From NCBI GenBank assembly GCA_016800925.1, contig JABCPU010000093.1, forward strand, positions 1 through 64,000: a DNA stretch of 64,000 nucleotides, read 5' to 3'. Made by a program: the position numbers and the translations under genes. The notes under the pieces are model-generated. The model was not told the origin of the DNA. It worked only from the letters and a program-made list of their open reading frames with translations, and ran no database searches. This document shows, in pieces, positions 1-19,261 of this stretch (position 1 is the first letter of the stretch; the number at the start of each line of letters is the position of its first letter). This DNA is from Suillus spraguei (Eukaryota; Basidiomycota; Agaricomycetes; Boletales; Suillaceae).

Positions 1-580
1 CAGCATCCTGGAAAAACGGCCAATATTTGGGGTTGTCTCTGAATTTTCTTGAGACTGAAGTTCCATCTGGCAAGCGGACATAGGTGGTGTAGAATGGGGA
101 GATGAGAATATGTGTAGAATCCTTTTAAAGTAACTAGGATACATGAGATGTATTGTATAGATGAACAAAATGCAGCGCTCACCATGAGATTGTATCATTT
201 GATCTTTGAAACTGCTCTCCTACATGCCTGGTAGTCAGGCCTGTGATGCTAGTATATAGAAATATAGCAACTTGTTCTTCCAGCGATACGAACTTGGAGT
301 CGACATAGCCAAAGTTACGGAGCTCGGAGATGAGAGCCTCAAAAGCATGTGCATGTATACCCAGTTTGCATTTAATGCGTTCTGGATGACTGGTAAGAAG
401 CTCCATGAGCCACCCTTCACCCGAAAGAATAGATGTATGGTATGGCTCCGGGTCTTTGGAGTAGGTAAATTGTAGTAGTAGAGATCCTGTAGCACACATC
501 AGGATCCCGATTAGAATTCTAGCATGGTGAAGGAGGCGTTGTTGAATCTCTGGACGTATCATTGGACTGTAGCTACTCAT
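1..580 (-). pseudogene. HARBI1-like (PIF/Harbinger) transposase, partial
   Basis: This is the 5' part of a Harbinger-type DDE transposase gene, cut by the left window edge. Exon 1 (580-183) encodes an N-terminal region of the kind found before DDE_4 nuclease domains in agaricomycete HARBI1-like proteins, with the run LVSLEEQ-type helix and a DTIS end. An intron (about 182-134) leads to exon 2, which reads YFKRILHIFSSP and then, one frame over, FYTTYVRLPDGT and PKYWPFF, both typical of the family just before the first catalytic Asp. The switch of frame falls at a run of four G (96-99), where one base seems missing. The catalytic triad lies outside the window. It is either a decayed element or an intact one hit by a sequencing indel. 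The family call is from remembered motif resemblance and is fairly sure; the activity state is not known. Confidence 0.75.
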
Positions 581-583
581 GGA

Positions 584-744
584 TGTACAATGAGGGAGAT
601 CTACGTCTTATCTTTATCGCCCATCAAGCCTCATATTCATGGGTTCAAACTCAGCCGCTCGGGTGTGTGCCGCGCCAACCATGCCTGCCGACTGCAAATT
701 GACTCAACCCGACTTCACATGGGTTTCCGAACTAGCTGAGTCTA
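584..744. other. Spacer between transposase and first duplication unit
   Basis: I see no gene, RNA or repeat signal in this short stretch. The left unit of the tandem duplication begins close to 745. Confidence 0.4.
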
Positions 745-2635
745 GCTCTAAGCATTTGGAGTTGATTGAAGCTGTGCCAGATGCCAAGTCAATATCAAAA
801 TGGACGTGGAATGATATGGTTGTTTCAACCACTGCTTGACTCACCAACTTGCCCTGCATGCAGTCAACACAACAGAACTTTCCAGCATACCAAGCTCGGA
901 AACTCCGTCGTCTTCTCAACCCCCAAACACGACCTACCTCTAAGTACTTATACGAGGAGAACGCGTTCGGTGACGTACATCACCGAAAATGCACCACCCT
1001 CTCCTTGACGTCTCCTGCCACTGATAAAGTGTCATTCTCCAGCTTTTCAAACTTATACAATATTCAATTCCTGAAACACAATAATCAAAGAGTACCGTAG
1101 ATGTATAGATTTGGATGAGCCACACCTCCGCGGTATTCTCTAAGTGCCTTGAAAAGCCCTCCAAGACTGGCTTTTCACAAACTCCCAGTTTTACTGGCAA
1201 GTGGCGGCTACAACAAGAAGGATCATCATCTATAGATTTACGTCAAAACTAAGCCATGCCGTCTGAGGTTCAATACAAATGTGAGTAGGAAGTGGAACAT
1301 CAGACACGATGGCGAGGCCCAGACGTGGAGCTACCTGACTCGATATTTGATCGCCACTGTGGAAAGCAACCACCCTGACGAGCTTCAGCATTCCAATTCA
1401 GGGCGATCCAATCACATCTAAACCAAAATCAAACTTGGAATAGCGTCGGTAACGCCATACCTTGAGACTCGGCGCAACAGTACAGTACCTGCAAATTGAT
1501 GTATTTGAGCGAAATAGAGAAGACATTATGTGATAACTGCTAACAAAAAATCCTAACTTATAACGAATACATGACACATCACCAAATGAATGGAATGACC
1601 CGCACAGGCACCCTCTGCATATACGCACGGTATTCCGCAGCAACATCAGGGTCTTGATGATAAGGTCCTCCTGGAAAACAAAAGACAGTCAATCATTGTA
1701 TACAGCGACACAAATACTCGGACGACATACTCACCTCGATAGGCATTTTAACAGCAAGTGCGCCAGCAGTAATACCGAATCCCACAAGCGGTGCATAAGA
1801 CCAAGACATGAGCGTAAAAAGCAGCCCCTGAAGAAGCACGCTCCTGGATAACGGGGGACGTCAGAGCCCAATCCCACCTCGTTCATGCGGATGACACAGG
1901 ATACTCACGTGTACAGCGGATGACGAACCACCGCATATGGACCTGTCTGTAGACTCTTGACTTCTCGCGTCTCTGGCGAGGGGAATGCGCTTATGTTTTG
2001 TTCACGTATGAAGAAAACCAGTACGACCCAATGCATGCCACTGATTGCCGAGGTGGTTGAATGTGCGTTCAGTGAACCTGATGAGCACAAAGGTCGCTGC
2101 GCATGCTGCAACTCTCAGCCCCAACTTATTTTCGTGTTTAAAATAGGTGTTAGAAAGGCTCATGCGCTGCATCCACGCAGGTTGCGCGAATCGGTTGAAG
2201 GGAACACATAGAATATACGTCACGGTGGAATGTAGAACGAGAAACGTGTATTGAGGTTATGATCTTGCCAATGAAAGAGGTTGGGGTGGTGCGGATGGGA
2301 CCTGCTTCTGCGTTAGCCACTGGGGCGATTGCACGCATGCGAGATAGGATATATTGGAGTATCGGAAAGTTGTGCATACAGCGAGTCCTTCTAAGTTTGG
2401 GTTGTTGATGGAAGAGTAGTGAGGCCAGCAATATAGTACATGGTGAACTTGGATATTGTTGACGAGTTTGCAGTTGACTGATTCCAATTTGCGTGAAACG
2501 GTATTTCTTATATCATTTCGGCGCACAGGATCTGGTGACTTTGGAGGTATGTGAGGCAGTTCAAACCACAAGGGGACTCGGACGCGCCTGTATCACTGGT
2601 GTGGTCCTCAAAGATGGTGCTAATGACAAAGACGG
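745..2635. repeat. Tandem segmental duplication, left unit
   Basis: This 1.9-kb stretch is a diverged copy of 3353-5243 in the same orientation, at a nearly constant offset of about 2608 bp. Shared landmarks include the segment at about 773 (partner 3381), the methyltransferase end at about 1590 (partner about 4200) and the segment at 2546-2632 (partner 5154-5240). The left third (745-1280) shows no recognisable protein on either strand. The rest carries the methyltransferase gene relic annotated separately. Identity looks high but with many small indels. Confidence 0.85.
1563..2431 (-). pseudogene. Isoprenylcysteine carboxyl methyltransferase (Ste14/ICMT)-like, decayed copy 1
   Basis: ICMT enzymes are ER membrane proteins that methylate the C-terminal prenylated cysteine of CaaX proteins such as Ras and mating pheromones. 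This relic keeps the family hallmark TGPYAVVRHPLYT (about 1915-1960), the hydrophobic segment LLQGLLFTLMSWSYAP and the downstream stretch ending in PIE. Compared with the better copy at 4172-5047 it carries at least three frame breaks: one base missing before the QTGPY motif, a two-base length change in the N-terminal third (about 2222-2258) and one base missing in the last exon (the copy-2 EDLIMQDPGD frame is lost here). With several lesions it is best called a pseudogene, even allowing for the sequencing indels seen elsewhere in the window. Confidence 0.75.
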
Positions 2636-2841
2636 TGTCGATATCACAATCGTTTCCATAATTATGCGGAAACCCAGATTCAGGTCTCGGAAACATTTGA
2701 AGTAGGACCCGTACCACGTCTCGAAAACACCCGAGTAGGACCCGAGAACACAGCAGACTTGCTTTCAGTGATGACTTCGCCTTCCGTATTCTCTAAGCCA
2801 GAAATACCTGAGGTGAAGTCTATCATGATGAAGGTCAAAGA
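2636..2841. repeat. Short imperfect direct repeats
   Basis: Two copies of an approximately 25-bp unit with the core GAGTAGGACCCG lie at about 2684-2709 and 2719-2742, in the 718-bp spacer between the duplication units. No gene is visible here. Confidence 0.5.
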
Positions 2842-2916
2842 AATTCAAAGTAATTTGATGCAGAGACGTGAAAGACGACCGTCGTCTTTCACGTCTGCAT
2901 CAAATTACTTTGAATT
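2842..2916. repeat. Near-perfect palindrome (inverted repeat, 1-bp spacer)
   Basis: The left arm (2842-2879) and right arm (2881-2916) are reverse complements except for a two-base GA insertion in the left arm. A single C at 2880 separates them. The 36-38-bp arms would form a long stem with almost no loop. It sits between the duplication units, directly beside a third methyltransferase remnant. It is not part of any gene seen here. It could be the core of a small inverted-repeat element, a fold-back scar or an assembly artefact. Confidence 0.85.
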
Positions 2917-2929
2917 CACGACTATGCTT

Positions 2930-3345
2930 GCGAGGCATGACAAATCACTCTATAGGGTCATCGAGAAGAAGAGGTACGCCTTCAAATACCTTCCTGGTTC
3001 TTTGCGCAGGTATGTCGTGTGCACCCTGACCGCGTGTCATTGATTGCGTCCGACGAACGTGAGGAGCACGAGGGTCGATGTGCGTCCCGCGATTCTCCGA
3101 GTCAGCGTGACTTTGACCTCGTGTTGGAAGGTAGGCTCATGTACTGTAGCATCCTGCGTAAACAGGTTGCCAGTGACGCATAGAACGTGGTATACTACGT
3201 CGGATGGGATGAAGGACGCAAGTGTGCGTATCGGCAGTGATTTGGTTCATGCGAATAGCACTTTAGCGTTCAGGGCGATCGCACGAGTGCGGGAGATCCC
3301 ATATCGAAATGTGATATTAATGCCATGCTGGACTTGGATATTCAA
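2930..3345 (-). pseudogene. ICMT-like remnant (third copy, middle part only)
   Basis: On the minus strand this stretch reads VYHVLCVTGNLFTQ and VLLTFVGRNQ, which lines up with VTYILCVTFNRFVQP and VLMRFTGRTFNHLGNQ of the copy at 4172-5047. Further upstream (minus sense) it also matches the TRAIA segment of that copy. The GPYxVVRHP half of the enzyme is missing. The remnant is more diverged than the two duplicated copies, so it probably represents an older duplication. Confidence 0.65.
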
Positions 3346-3352
3346 ATATTCG

Positions 3353-5243
3353 AAGCTTAACGTTTGGAGTTGGTTGAAGCTGTGCCAGATGCCAAGTCAA
3401 TATCAAAATGGACGTGGAATGATACGGTTGTTTCAACTACTGCATGGACTCGCCTTGCCCTGCATGCAACAGAACTGTGCAGCATACCAAGCTCAGAGGA
3501 ATAAACTCCGTCATCTCCTCGACCACCCCAAATACGACCTACCTCTCTAGGCACTTAGACGAGGAGAACGCATTCGGTGACTTGACATCACCGAAACAAT
3601 GTACCACCCTCTCCTTGACGTCTCCTGCCACTCGATAAAGTGTCGTTCTCCAACTTTTACAACTTACACAATACTCCAATTTCTGAAACACAACTAGAGA
3701 GTACTGCGGATAGCATAGATTTGGATGAGCGTCATCAAAACCTACACCATCCGCGATATTCTCTAAATGCATTGAAAAGCCCTCCGGGACCGGCCTTTCA
3801 AAAACCCCCATTTTTACTGGCGAGTAAGTGGCGACTACGACGAGAACGATCATCATCTACAGATTTACGTCAATACTAAGCCATGCCGTCTGAGGTTCAA
3901 TACAAACGTGAGTAAGAGGGTTGAACATTAGACACGATGGCAAGGCCTAGGCGCGGAGCTACTGTGACTCAATATTTGATGGCCACTGTGGAAAGCAACC
4001 ACGCTGACGAGCTTCAGAGTTCCGATTCAAGGTGATCCAACCACATCTAAACCAAAATCAAACTTGGAATAACGTCGGGTAACGTTGACTCTGCGCAACA
4101 GTTGAAAGAAATACGGAAGACGTTATACATAAAAGATTGCAGGCATCTAACAAAAATACTCAAATAATACATTACCAAATGAACGGAATGACGCGCGCAG
4201 GCACCCTCTGCATATACGCACGGTATTCCGTGGCATCACCAGGGTCTTGCATGATAAGATCCTCCTGAAAACAAAAGGCAGTCAATCCCTATATACAGCA
4301 ACACAAATACTCGGACGATATACCCACCTCGATAGGCATTTTAATAGCAAGCCCGCCAGCAGTAATACAAAATCCCACAAGTGACGCATAAGACCAAGAC
4401 ATGATCGTAAAAAGCAGCCCCTGGATAAGCACGCTCCTGCCATAAGGGGGGACGTCAAAACCTAATCCCATCTCGTTCATGCAGATAACGCAAGAGACTC
4501 ACGTGTACAGCGGGTGACGAACCACCGCATATGGACCTGTCTGTACGACTCTTGACTTCTCGCGTCTCTAGCGAGGGGAAGTGCGCTTATGTCTTGTTCA
4601 CGTATGAAAGACAGAAGACGATACGCACCCCAATCGCGTGCCACTGATTTCCGAGGTGGTTGAATGTGCGTCCGGTAAACCTCATGAGCACAAAGGTTGC
4701 TGCGCATGCTGCAACTCTCAGCCCCACTTTATCTTCGTGTTTGAAATATGTGTCAGGAAGGCTCATGCGCTGCATCCATGCAGGTTGCACGAATCGGTTG
4801 AAGGTAACACATAGGATGTACGTCACGGTCGGGACGAAGAATGAGAGACTGTGCATTGGCATTATGATCTTACCAATGAAAGAGGTTGGGGGGTGCGGAT
4901 GGAACCTGCTTCTGCGTTAGCGACTGGGGCGATTGCACGCGTGCGAGATAGGACATATTGGAGGTGTCGAAAAGTGGTGAATACGGCGAGTCCTTCTACG
5001 GTTTGGGTGACTGGTGGAAGAGTAGTGAGGCCAGCAATATAATACATGGTGAACTTGGATATTGGTTGACGAGTTTGCGGGTGACTGATTACAATTTTCG
5101 TGAAACGGTGATATTTTTATAACATGTTTTGGCGCTCAGGGTCTGGTGACTCGGTATGTGAGGCAGTTCAAGCCACAAGGGGACTCGGACGCGCCTGTAT
5201 CACTGGTGTGGTCCTCAAAGATGGTGCTAATGACAAGAACGAA
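3353..5243. repeat. Tandem segmental duplication, right unit
   Basis: Partner of 745-2635, same orientation. The left third (3353-3900) is non-coding as far as I can see. The remainder holds the better-preserved methyltransferase gene. Two units plus the separate remnant at 2930-3345 mean three methyltransferase-related segments within 3.5 kb. Confidence 0.85.
4172..5047 (-). CDS. Isoprenylcysteine carboxyl methyltransferase (Ste14/ICMT)-like, copy 2
   Basis: Predicted to use S-adenosylmethionine to methylate the C-terminal farnesyl- or geranylgeranyl-cysteine of prenylated proteins at the ER. Exons that join in frame are about 4880-4629, 4567-4503, 4436-4328 and 4264-4172. They give a hydrophobic segment, then QTGPYAVVRHPLYT (the conserved SAM-binding region of the family), the membrane segment LLFTIMSWSYAS, then PIE and a tail ending in RVPARVIPFIW, a common ICMT C terminus. 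The intron 4628-4568 (GTGCGT to CTAG) puts the motif in frame; the decayed copy lacks one base there. The N-terminal part (about 4880-5047) does not join cleanly: a C-run near 4895 appears one base short against copy 1, so the start codon is uncertain. It is likely a real or very recently broken gene. Extra copies of this family are common in mushroom genomes, from general knowledge. Confidence 0.7.
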
Positions 5244-6086
5244 TATTAATGACAAAGTCTATTTGGAATTACCTGTGTTAAGGCTGTGCCACGATGAGCC
5301 GATATTATAATAGAAGTCGATTTGAAGGTAGGAGTCCTCGTGCCAGAAGATGATCAATGCACCATGGTGGTAAAAGCGCACTATTCCAGGTATATCAGAA
5401 GGACGTAATGATAAGAATTAACGTACGAATTGCAGTGCAAGGGTTAGAGGTTCCAGAGATACTGGATTGGAGATTCACGTAAATACTGCGTAGACGAGCG
5501 GGAGCCCACCCAGCTGGTAGGTTAATCGTGGACATCTTGAGGTGTCTGGACTAAGCTGGATGTAGACCGCAGCAAGGATAAAAGAAGACTAGAGCCAAAT
5601 GAAATTAAAGTAAGCTGACTGCGCCGGGTGAAAGATGATTATACGGTTCTTGGGCGAGTATAAGGCAGTGTGCAAGAGGCGCTCCGCACTGGGCGGCACC
5701 GTCGAGTGATATGATCAGATTCCCGTGTTCCTCCGATAATATGATGAAGAGTGGCCGAGGTGTAAGCCGTAGTATGAGTGACATGGACACGTGAAGCTAT
5801 GTCATAATTAGCATGCAATTTTATGTGAAGTGCATTTTAACAACATTGAACTCATGAACTCACCAGGATCCTTGTCGTCGTCCTCGCCATCATCAATAGA
5901 ATGGATGAATCCATGGAGCAAGGTTTGTGATTTGTTTTGGCATTGCAATGTATGTGTAATTTCTGACCTGTGTACTACCACTGCCCATTTGACTACTGCC
6001 ACGTTAAATTCATCATTGTCGTCGCTGGTCGTCGTCATCCTTCTCAGTCGTTATCTTCTCAAACTGCACTCGAATCACCGCCCACG
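5244..6086. other. Intergenic region upstream of the PH-domain gene
   Basis: I see no conserved protein. A 148-codon open frame at 5830-6276 with serine and aspartate-codon runs overlaps the start of the next gene in another frame and looks like leader sequence rather than a protein. Confidence 0.4.
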
Positions 6087-9000
6087 ATGCCAGTTCATTT
6101 CTTCAGCGAATCACAGCGAGACAGGCGTGCAAGTCTATCCCGAGAACCAAAGGGAAAGGAAAAGGAATACGTGGATCATGTCGAATTTCCCTATGGTGCG
6201 TTGTGAGCTGATTCGCGAGCTTGAGCTTACATTCTTTAGATCAAGACTCTGCTGTAGCGTTGTCCGGGTCTACTAGTATCTCATCTCAGGATTCATCTCT
6301 AAGATATCCCTATTTGTATCCTGCTCACCAACCAAAATCAACTCCAAAGTCTCCATCTCCAAGAAAACCTCGCACTTCACTCCTTTTCTCTCTTGTTCGT
6401 AAAAAGACTGGTTCGACTAGCCATGTTTCTCAATATTCGCATCCTATCATCATGCCAGGCGTCATGGAAATAACCCGCCCATATTCCTACGTCCAAGAGG
6501 AAGAGGAACGAGAGAGACTCAGAGATGCTGCTGCTCAGAGTATCGGTCTCGTCGACTATGCTACCAACGAACATCAAGAAGAGGACCAAGTGTTGGCATC
6601 TGCTTCACATATATCCTTACCTTCTCCTCCATCACCCATACCCTCACCAACACCAACCCTCTTACCTCATCTCCCCCCTTTCCCCACAACTATTGCGTCC
6701 CTCGGTTCACGAATTACACTCACCGGCACATTTCCCAAATTCTGTCCCTCGTCCTCTCTCCTCGTATACGCCCTCGCAAAGCAGTGGAAGACAAGATCTA
6801 TAGTCCTCACAACTGTGGCCTCCACCGCATCGCAGACAATCACACATATTCATCTCTTCAAATCAAATATTTCCTCATCCTTAGAGCTTCACCGCTTACC
6901 TATCACCCAAGACACCGCTATCTACGTCACAGAGCAATCTGGCCCCAGTATGAACTCTACCCGGACTAGCACCTTCAGCAAACGCGACAGTAGGAGCGGA
7001 GCAAGAGGCAGCGGAGGCAAGTCAAGTGGCTCAGTCGTTGCTATCGAGCAAGGCGGCATTATTTGGCATTTTGAAATGCAGGATCCAAGCGAGAGACAGA
7101 AGTGGATTGGTGCCATAAAGGCAATTGTCCTGGGTCAAAGGTAGGTTAGGTCGTGTCGCTGGGTCCTAGTTTTAACTTCCCCTCCAGGTCCATGCGCGCG
7201 GGTCTCACTGCATCACCCCACCTCAGTGGGCACGAACCCCGCGGGGACATGGATGTCATGCTCTCCATGCGACTCCAAGCATCATTATCTTCCGCCACAT
7301 CACCCCCAGCTTCACCATCTCTTTCACCCGTCTCGGCAGGTTCTCCTCCTCTATCACCGCCCACATCCCCAATCAGAGCCTCCCTGTCACTCGAAGGTAT
7401 GCGTTCCCAACCGCACACAAGGTCTTCGACACCTGCACCCACCGAGCCCTTCACGGGTGCATCAAGCATCAGATCAACCAAGAAATCCCAAAGCCAAAGT
7501 TCCATCCCACATCAATCCAATCCAAACTCCGGCTCCTCCTCCCCAACGCCTTCCATTCGCCTGCAATCCAAGCGTTCAGGCAACATCTCCCCTACCATAC
7601 TCACCCAAACGCACTCTACTAAATCCTCCACATCTACTACCAAGACCATCAAAGGCATGTTTGCGCCTCGCTCTCGTTCGCCGTCCTTGTCTCTCAACGG
7701 ACACGGACATGAGCGCGAGAGCGAGTATACAGAAGAGAGCTTTGGGACGGTGGGGAGCAGTTTAATGAGTATCACTAGTGGCGTGGGCATGAGCACTAAG
7801 AGGAGCAGCTCGCCGATGCGCCGCTCGGACTCCCCCGTACCTAGCGTGGCATCGTCAGGGGCCGACGAATCTAGTGTGCACCTACCAAGCGGGAGCATAC
7901 ACAACGGGAGTTTGTCTAGTAGTGTAGGTGGGATCTCGAGCATGTACTGCACGAGCATCAACGGTATTCCCGCTTGTGATCTCAAGATCGTCAAAGAAGA
8001 TGAACGTTGGGGTACTCCGCCGTCTACCACTGCACCTCAGTCGCACACGGTTTCCCACCCGCATTCACATTCACACTCACACTCGCATTCTCTCTACCCA
8101 CCCCCGCGGTGCAAGAGGCAGACATTCGTACACCCACTCATAGACGCACTGTGCCAGCAAATGAACCCAAGTGCTACACCTAGCGTGCAGACCTCCACCG
8201 TGACCGAGTACAGCTCAAGTACCACAGCTACCCCACGCTCCATCACCCCCATCCCCGCACCTACGCCCAACCCAGCACGTCTATCTGTGCAAACAATTTC
8301 TACCACAACTTCTACTGTCGAAAGATCCGGCTCGTCAGCTTCATCCTGTGCACCTTCTCGTCGGTGGTCTCGTACTCTTCCAAAACGGTTAACACCTCCC
8401 AGCGGCCCACTACCACTGACACCACAAGGGCCGCATGAGTCTGAGCTGAGTCCTAACAGTGCGAGTTCTGAGACTCCTAGTGCTACGTTTTGGAAGAGGG
8501 CGAGCGGGTCAAGTATTGTGAGTAGTGCGAGTGTGAGGTCGGGGAGTGTACAGCGGACGAGTACAGTTGGATCTTTTGTTTCAGGGGTTGGTGTAGGAAG
8601 TAAACGCCGCTCGATGCCTCCTCCGCGCCCTGCTCCGAGCTTTGCCCCCCGCCTGCGCCTGAGCAACAACAACAGCCCCAATCTCAACCACAGTCCCAGA
8701 AAACGCTGTTCAGAACGTCTGTCGCTCAGCGCGCATTGAGGCTCAGCTTGACTGCACCCCGACCACCACCATCAGATGTCCTTCCACCGCGTCCAGATGA
8801 ACCTGCTTACACACAGTCTCACCGCGACAGCGCAGAATTATTAATACCGACATCAATTCCTCCTCGTCCTGATAGCGCCGCTTCTGCACGGAGCATGTCC
8901 ATCAGGCAGCGTCTGCGAATTCTCAGTGCTCCATCGCCTCCGTCACCTGCCAACGCATTGCACGATACTGACAGTGATACTGATGCCGATATCACACCCC

Positions 9001-9416
9001 GCCAAATCGCGCATCCCGTGATTATTACGCCCGCACCCGGTAGGAGGAGCAGGAGCAGGAGCCCCACCAGCATCAGTATCAGCAGCGCTACCCATTCCCC
9101 ACCCCCGACACCCCCCCTCCCAGGCACTCCCATAACAACGATGCAGAACCACCCAAACTTCTTATCGCCGAGCACGCACATTCCGCCTCCGACGGTCCCA
9201 CCACGTAATCCGCTCCGTGCGCCACAGCAAAGCCTTACGAATGCTCCAGAAATAAAGGCGTTGTCGCCGCCTCCAAGACGGGGGAGTAAGCAGCTTATGG
9301 TACAGTGTGTTGCTGATAGCGGGGAGAAAGTGGATGGGGGTGTGGAGGGTGATCTTCCTGATTTTTCGGATATTCGGCTGCATGTGAGGTCACTTGGGGT
9401 CACGGACGGGGTGTAA
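6087..9416 (+). CDS. PH-like-domain, serine/proline-rich protein (1079 aa if one frameshift is repaired)
   Basis: Exons are 6087-6195, 6240-7140 and 7188-9416. The start is the first ATG giving MPVHFFSESQRD; splice phases agree (GAT and AGG codons split across the introns). Residues about 195-336 form a pleckstrin-homology-like domain: RITLTGTF, a central KQWKTRSIVLTT strand, and a final helix with WIGAIKAIVLGQR, preceded by IIWHFEMQD. Such domains bind phosphoinositides or proteins at membranes. The remaining ~740 residues are low-complexity Ser/Pro/Thr-rich, with a His-Ser run (about 8049-8095) and Gln-Pro repeats. The frame breaks at a run of six C (8645-8650): one more C would continue through APEQQQQPQSQ into the rest of the protein and stop at 9416, and the total length then becomes divisible by three. 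I take this as a sequencing indel. Similar hypothetical proteins occur in basidiomycetes; a role in signalling or polarity is only a guess. Confidence 0.75.
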
Positions 9417-9840
9417 GATAGGGATGATGATCCTCGTGTTTTCAGTCACGAGCTTTGACACTTTTTCTTTCATGCAAGGGTGGTGATGCACACCATTCAC
9501 TTAATACAAATTCAGTGTACACATACATTACCTGTATGCCAGCATCCTGCTGTGCTGTGTTCGTTATCTGTCGTTCATAGTTAATTGGGGCTGCAGATCG
9601 ACAGCCCTTGTTGAATCAGATATTTTGGTCCTGTGTCTTCTTCCCTGGAAAGTATCTAGCTCGAGCTTCAAAGCTTCAATCACCGATTCAATCTTGACAA
9701 CCTTACGGGCGAAAAATAGCTGATGTGACAGGGATGAGGCGTAAAGTAACATAATATCGTGTGGATAAACTATTTCATACAGTGAGATTTTCGTATGCAG
9801 CTACATGAAAACAGCAAGTTAAACGAAGAGCAATAATAAA
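9417..9840. other. Convergent 3' intergenic region
   Basis: This 424-bp gap lies between two genes that point towards each other. I see no further gene. It should hold both 3' UTRs and polyadenylation signals; the AATAAA-like string at about 9831-9838 is on the wrong strand for the PRP8 transcript, so I do not assign it. Confidence 0.4.
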
Positions 9841-17439
<7,599 letters not shown>

Positions 17440-19261
17440 CGTCGTCGATGTTGAGGGCGACGGTGAAAGTTTGGTCGATGACTAATTACCAGTTCTTTCA
17501 ATTTTAAACTCAGATAATCCCGGGGCTTAAAATGTGCTTTCCCAAAAGAACTTCTGTATATCTGTGAATCACAACTTACTTGTTGATAATCTTATTTATA
17601 TTGAACAAGTCTCTCGCCAGTATTGCTTGGCCTTTCGCCAGGCATGGGTGTCATCTTCCGGGCTACCTGTAACCTGAGTACGTCGTGGAACTTGGTGGTC
17701 AACATCTGCTCCCTGTTCCCATCTTGTTTCTATTTCTAGCACCTACAGGAATAAAGCCCATGCATCGTTCAAGTTTGACTTGCACTCTTTCCAAACAGTC
17801 TCTATACTAAGACAATCTTGCAAAATACTTAAATTCAATATTCCTCTCCGATGGACATCTCTATTTCTGGGACGATGATGGGCATTCGAGCTAGTCAACT
17901 TGATCTTTTCAATACTGCCAAAGCCCTCGCAACTAGTCAGCGTCATTTGTACTCGGGATCGCTGACTTTAGTTTTCAGTGCATGCATCCCGAGCGAAAGC
18001 TAATTGACATCGCTTATGCCATGGACATGGTACTTCCAGGGAGATGATATTATATCTGGATGGAATGGTATTCGCTCAAAAGCCGCAGGACATCGGGTTC
18101 GCAACTGCAGTCTCAGCTCAAGTGCTCGGGAAGGCATATCGCTCTCGTGCGACACTTAATAATTTATATGATACTGCAGGTAGTGCTATGTACAGGCTCA
18201 CATGGTGGTTGCAGCTGCGGGACTAGCGACAGTCACGAATGTCTAATGTGAGCCATTGTCAGACACAGTCGAAAGATTTGACAGTTGACTATCGTTTGTA
18301 GAGCAATCTCAGAGACTTAATATTATCAAATGACTATAGGTCAGTCGATCTTTGTTTGGTCGGAAACGATAGATTGTTCGTTGCCAACGATGATTTGAGC
18401 CTCTATTCAGGCAAAGATTTCTCACAAGCGCCGCAATAGCCGGTATGCTACCTTTTGCCTGTATCAATGACTCAGACGATGCCTCCTCCAGAACGATGGT
18501 ATGGCGTGTACCTCACAACCGCAGACGTAAGCACGACAAACGATGTGGACCTGGGCCTGAACGTCAGCATTATGCTTTGTAATGTTCTATCCTTGCCTGT
18601 GTCATTCTCTTCGATTTCAGCTACCCAGGAGGAATGGTGGTGATGATACTATGGAAACGCAGGGTCCTTGCAAATTTGCATGTGTTCCAAGACTCCTGGT
18701 AAGTCTGCATGGAGTTGTACCCTGTTGTACAGACATTCCCTGTGACGAGCTATCTTTAAGGAGTGACGCGTAACTGCGATCCTGCAGGCAATGGTACTCA
18801 TATCGGCACAAGAAAATGCTCCAGAACCAACTCTGAAGACTATATGGCGTCATAAATAAATATGCCTAAAGCATAAGACATCCCGAGTCTGAATGTGATG
18901 CGATACACTGAGGATCCCGAGCAATTGTGACGAACAGAAATTATGGTCCGTCCTCACTCCTGGGCATACGTTTAATCCGAAACCTTCTAAGCTATGTCTG
19001 CACGGGTTGCTAATCCTCTACCACTGCAAATCGCTGTGGTTTGGCCTTTCTCTGGCTCGAATACAGTTCGCTCAATGTGAAGTGACGACTCGAACCCCCG
19101 AACGCAACAGTTTGACGGCATCGAAATCGCAAACACCTCTTGTTGAACGACGTAGCTGATACGCGCCGTTAATACATCGCCAGCTCGGGTGGTATGGACT
19201 CAGCTCCTCTGTTTACGAATGATAGAAGTTAGCGGATGTTTTTTTTCAAAGCAAGGACATC
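17440..19261. other. Gene-poor stretch
   Basis: Only short open frames (up to 78 codons) are present, none with a motif I recognise, and they do not splice together into a convincing protein. The first part includes the PRP8 promoter. A string resembling a tRNA T-arm at about 19085-19105 does not fold into a tRNA. Confidence 0.4.

Noticed and set aside
3044..3550. 168-codon plus-strand frame
   Set aside because: It reads the antisense of the third ICMT remnant and then runs into the duplicated non-coding segment; the resemblance to other plus-strand frames here only mirrors the duplication.
1..5300. Mating-type (pheromone) locus suggested by the ICMT cluster
   Set aside because: No Ste3-type receptor, CaaX pheromone precursor or homeodomain gene could be found nearby.
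7512..8687. Long minus-strand frames (172 and 197 codons)
   Set aside because: They are shadows of the low-complexity, GC-rich PH-domain gene and contain no motif.
19080..19130. tRNA-like T-arm string on the minus strand (GGGGGTTCGAGTC)
   Set aside because: The flanking bases do not pair into a T stem and no acceptor or anticodon stem can be drawn.
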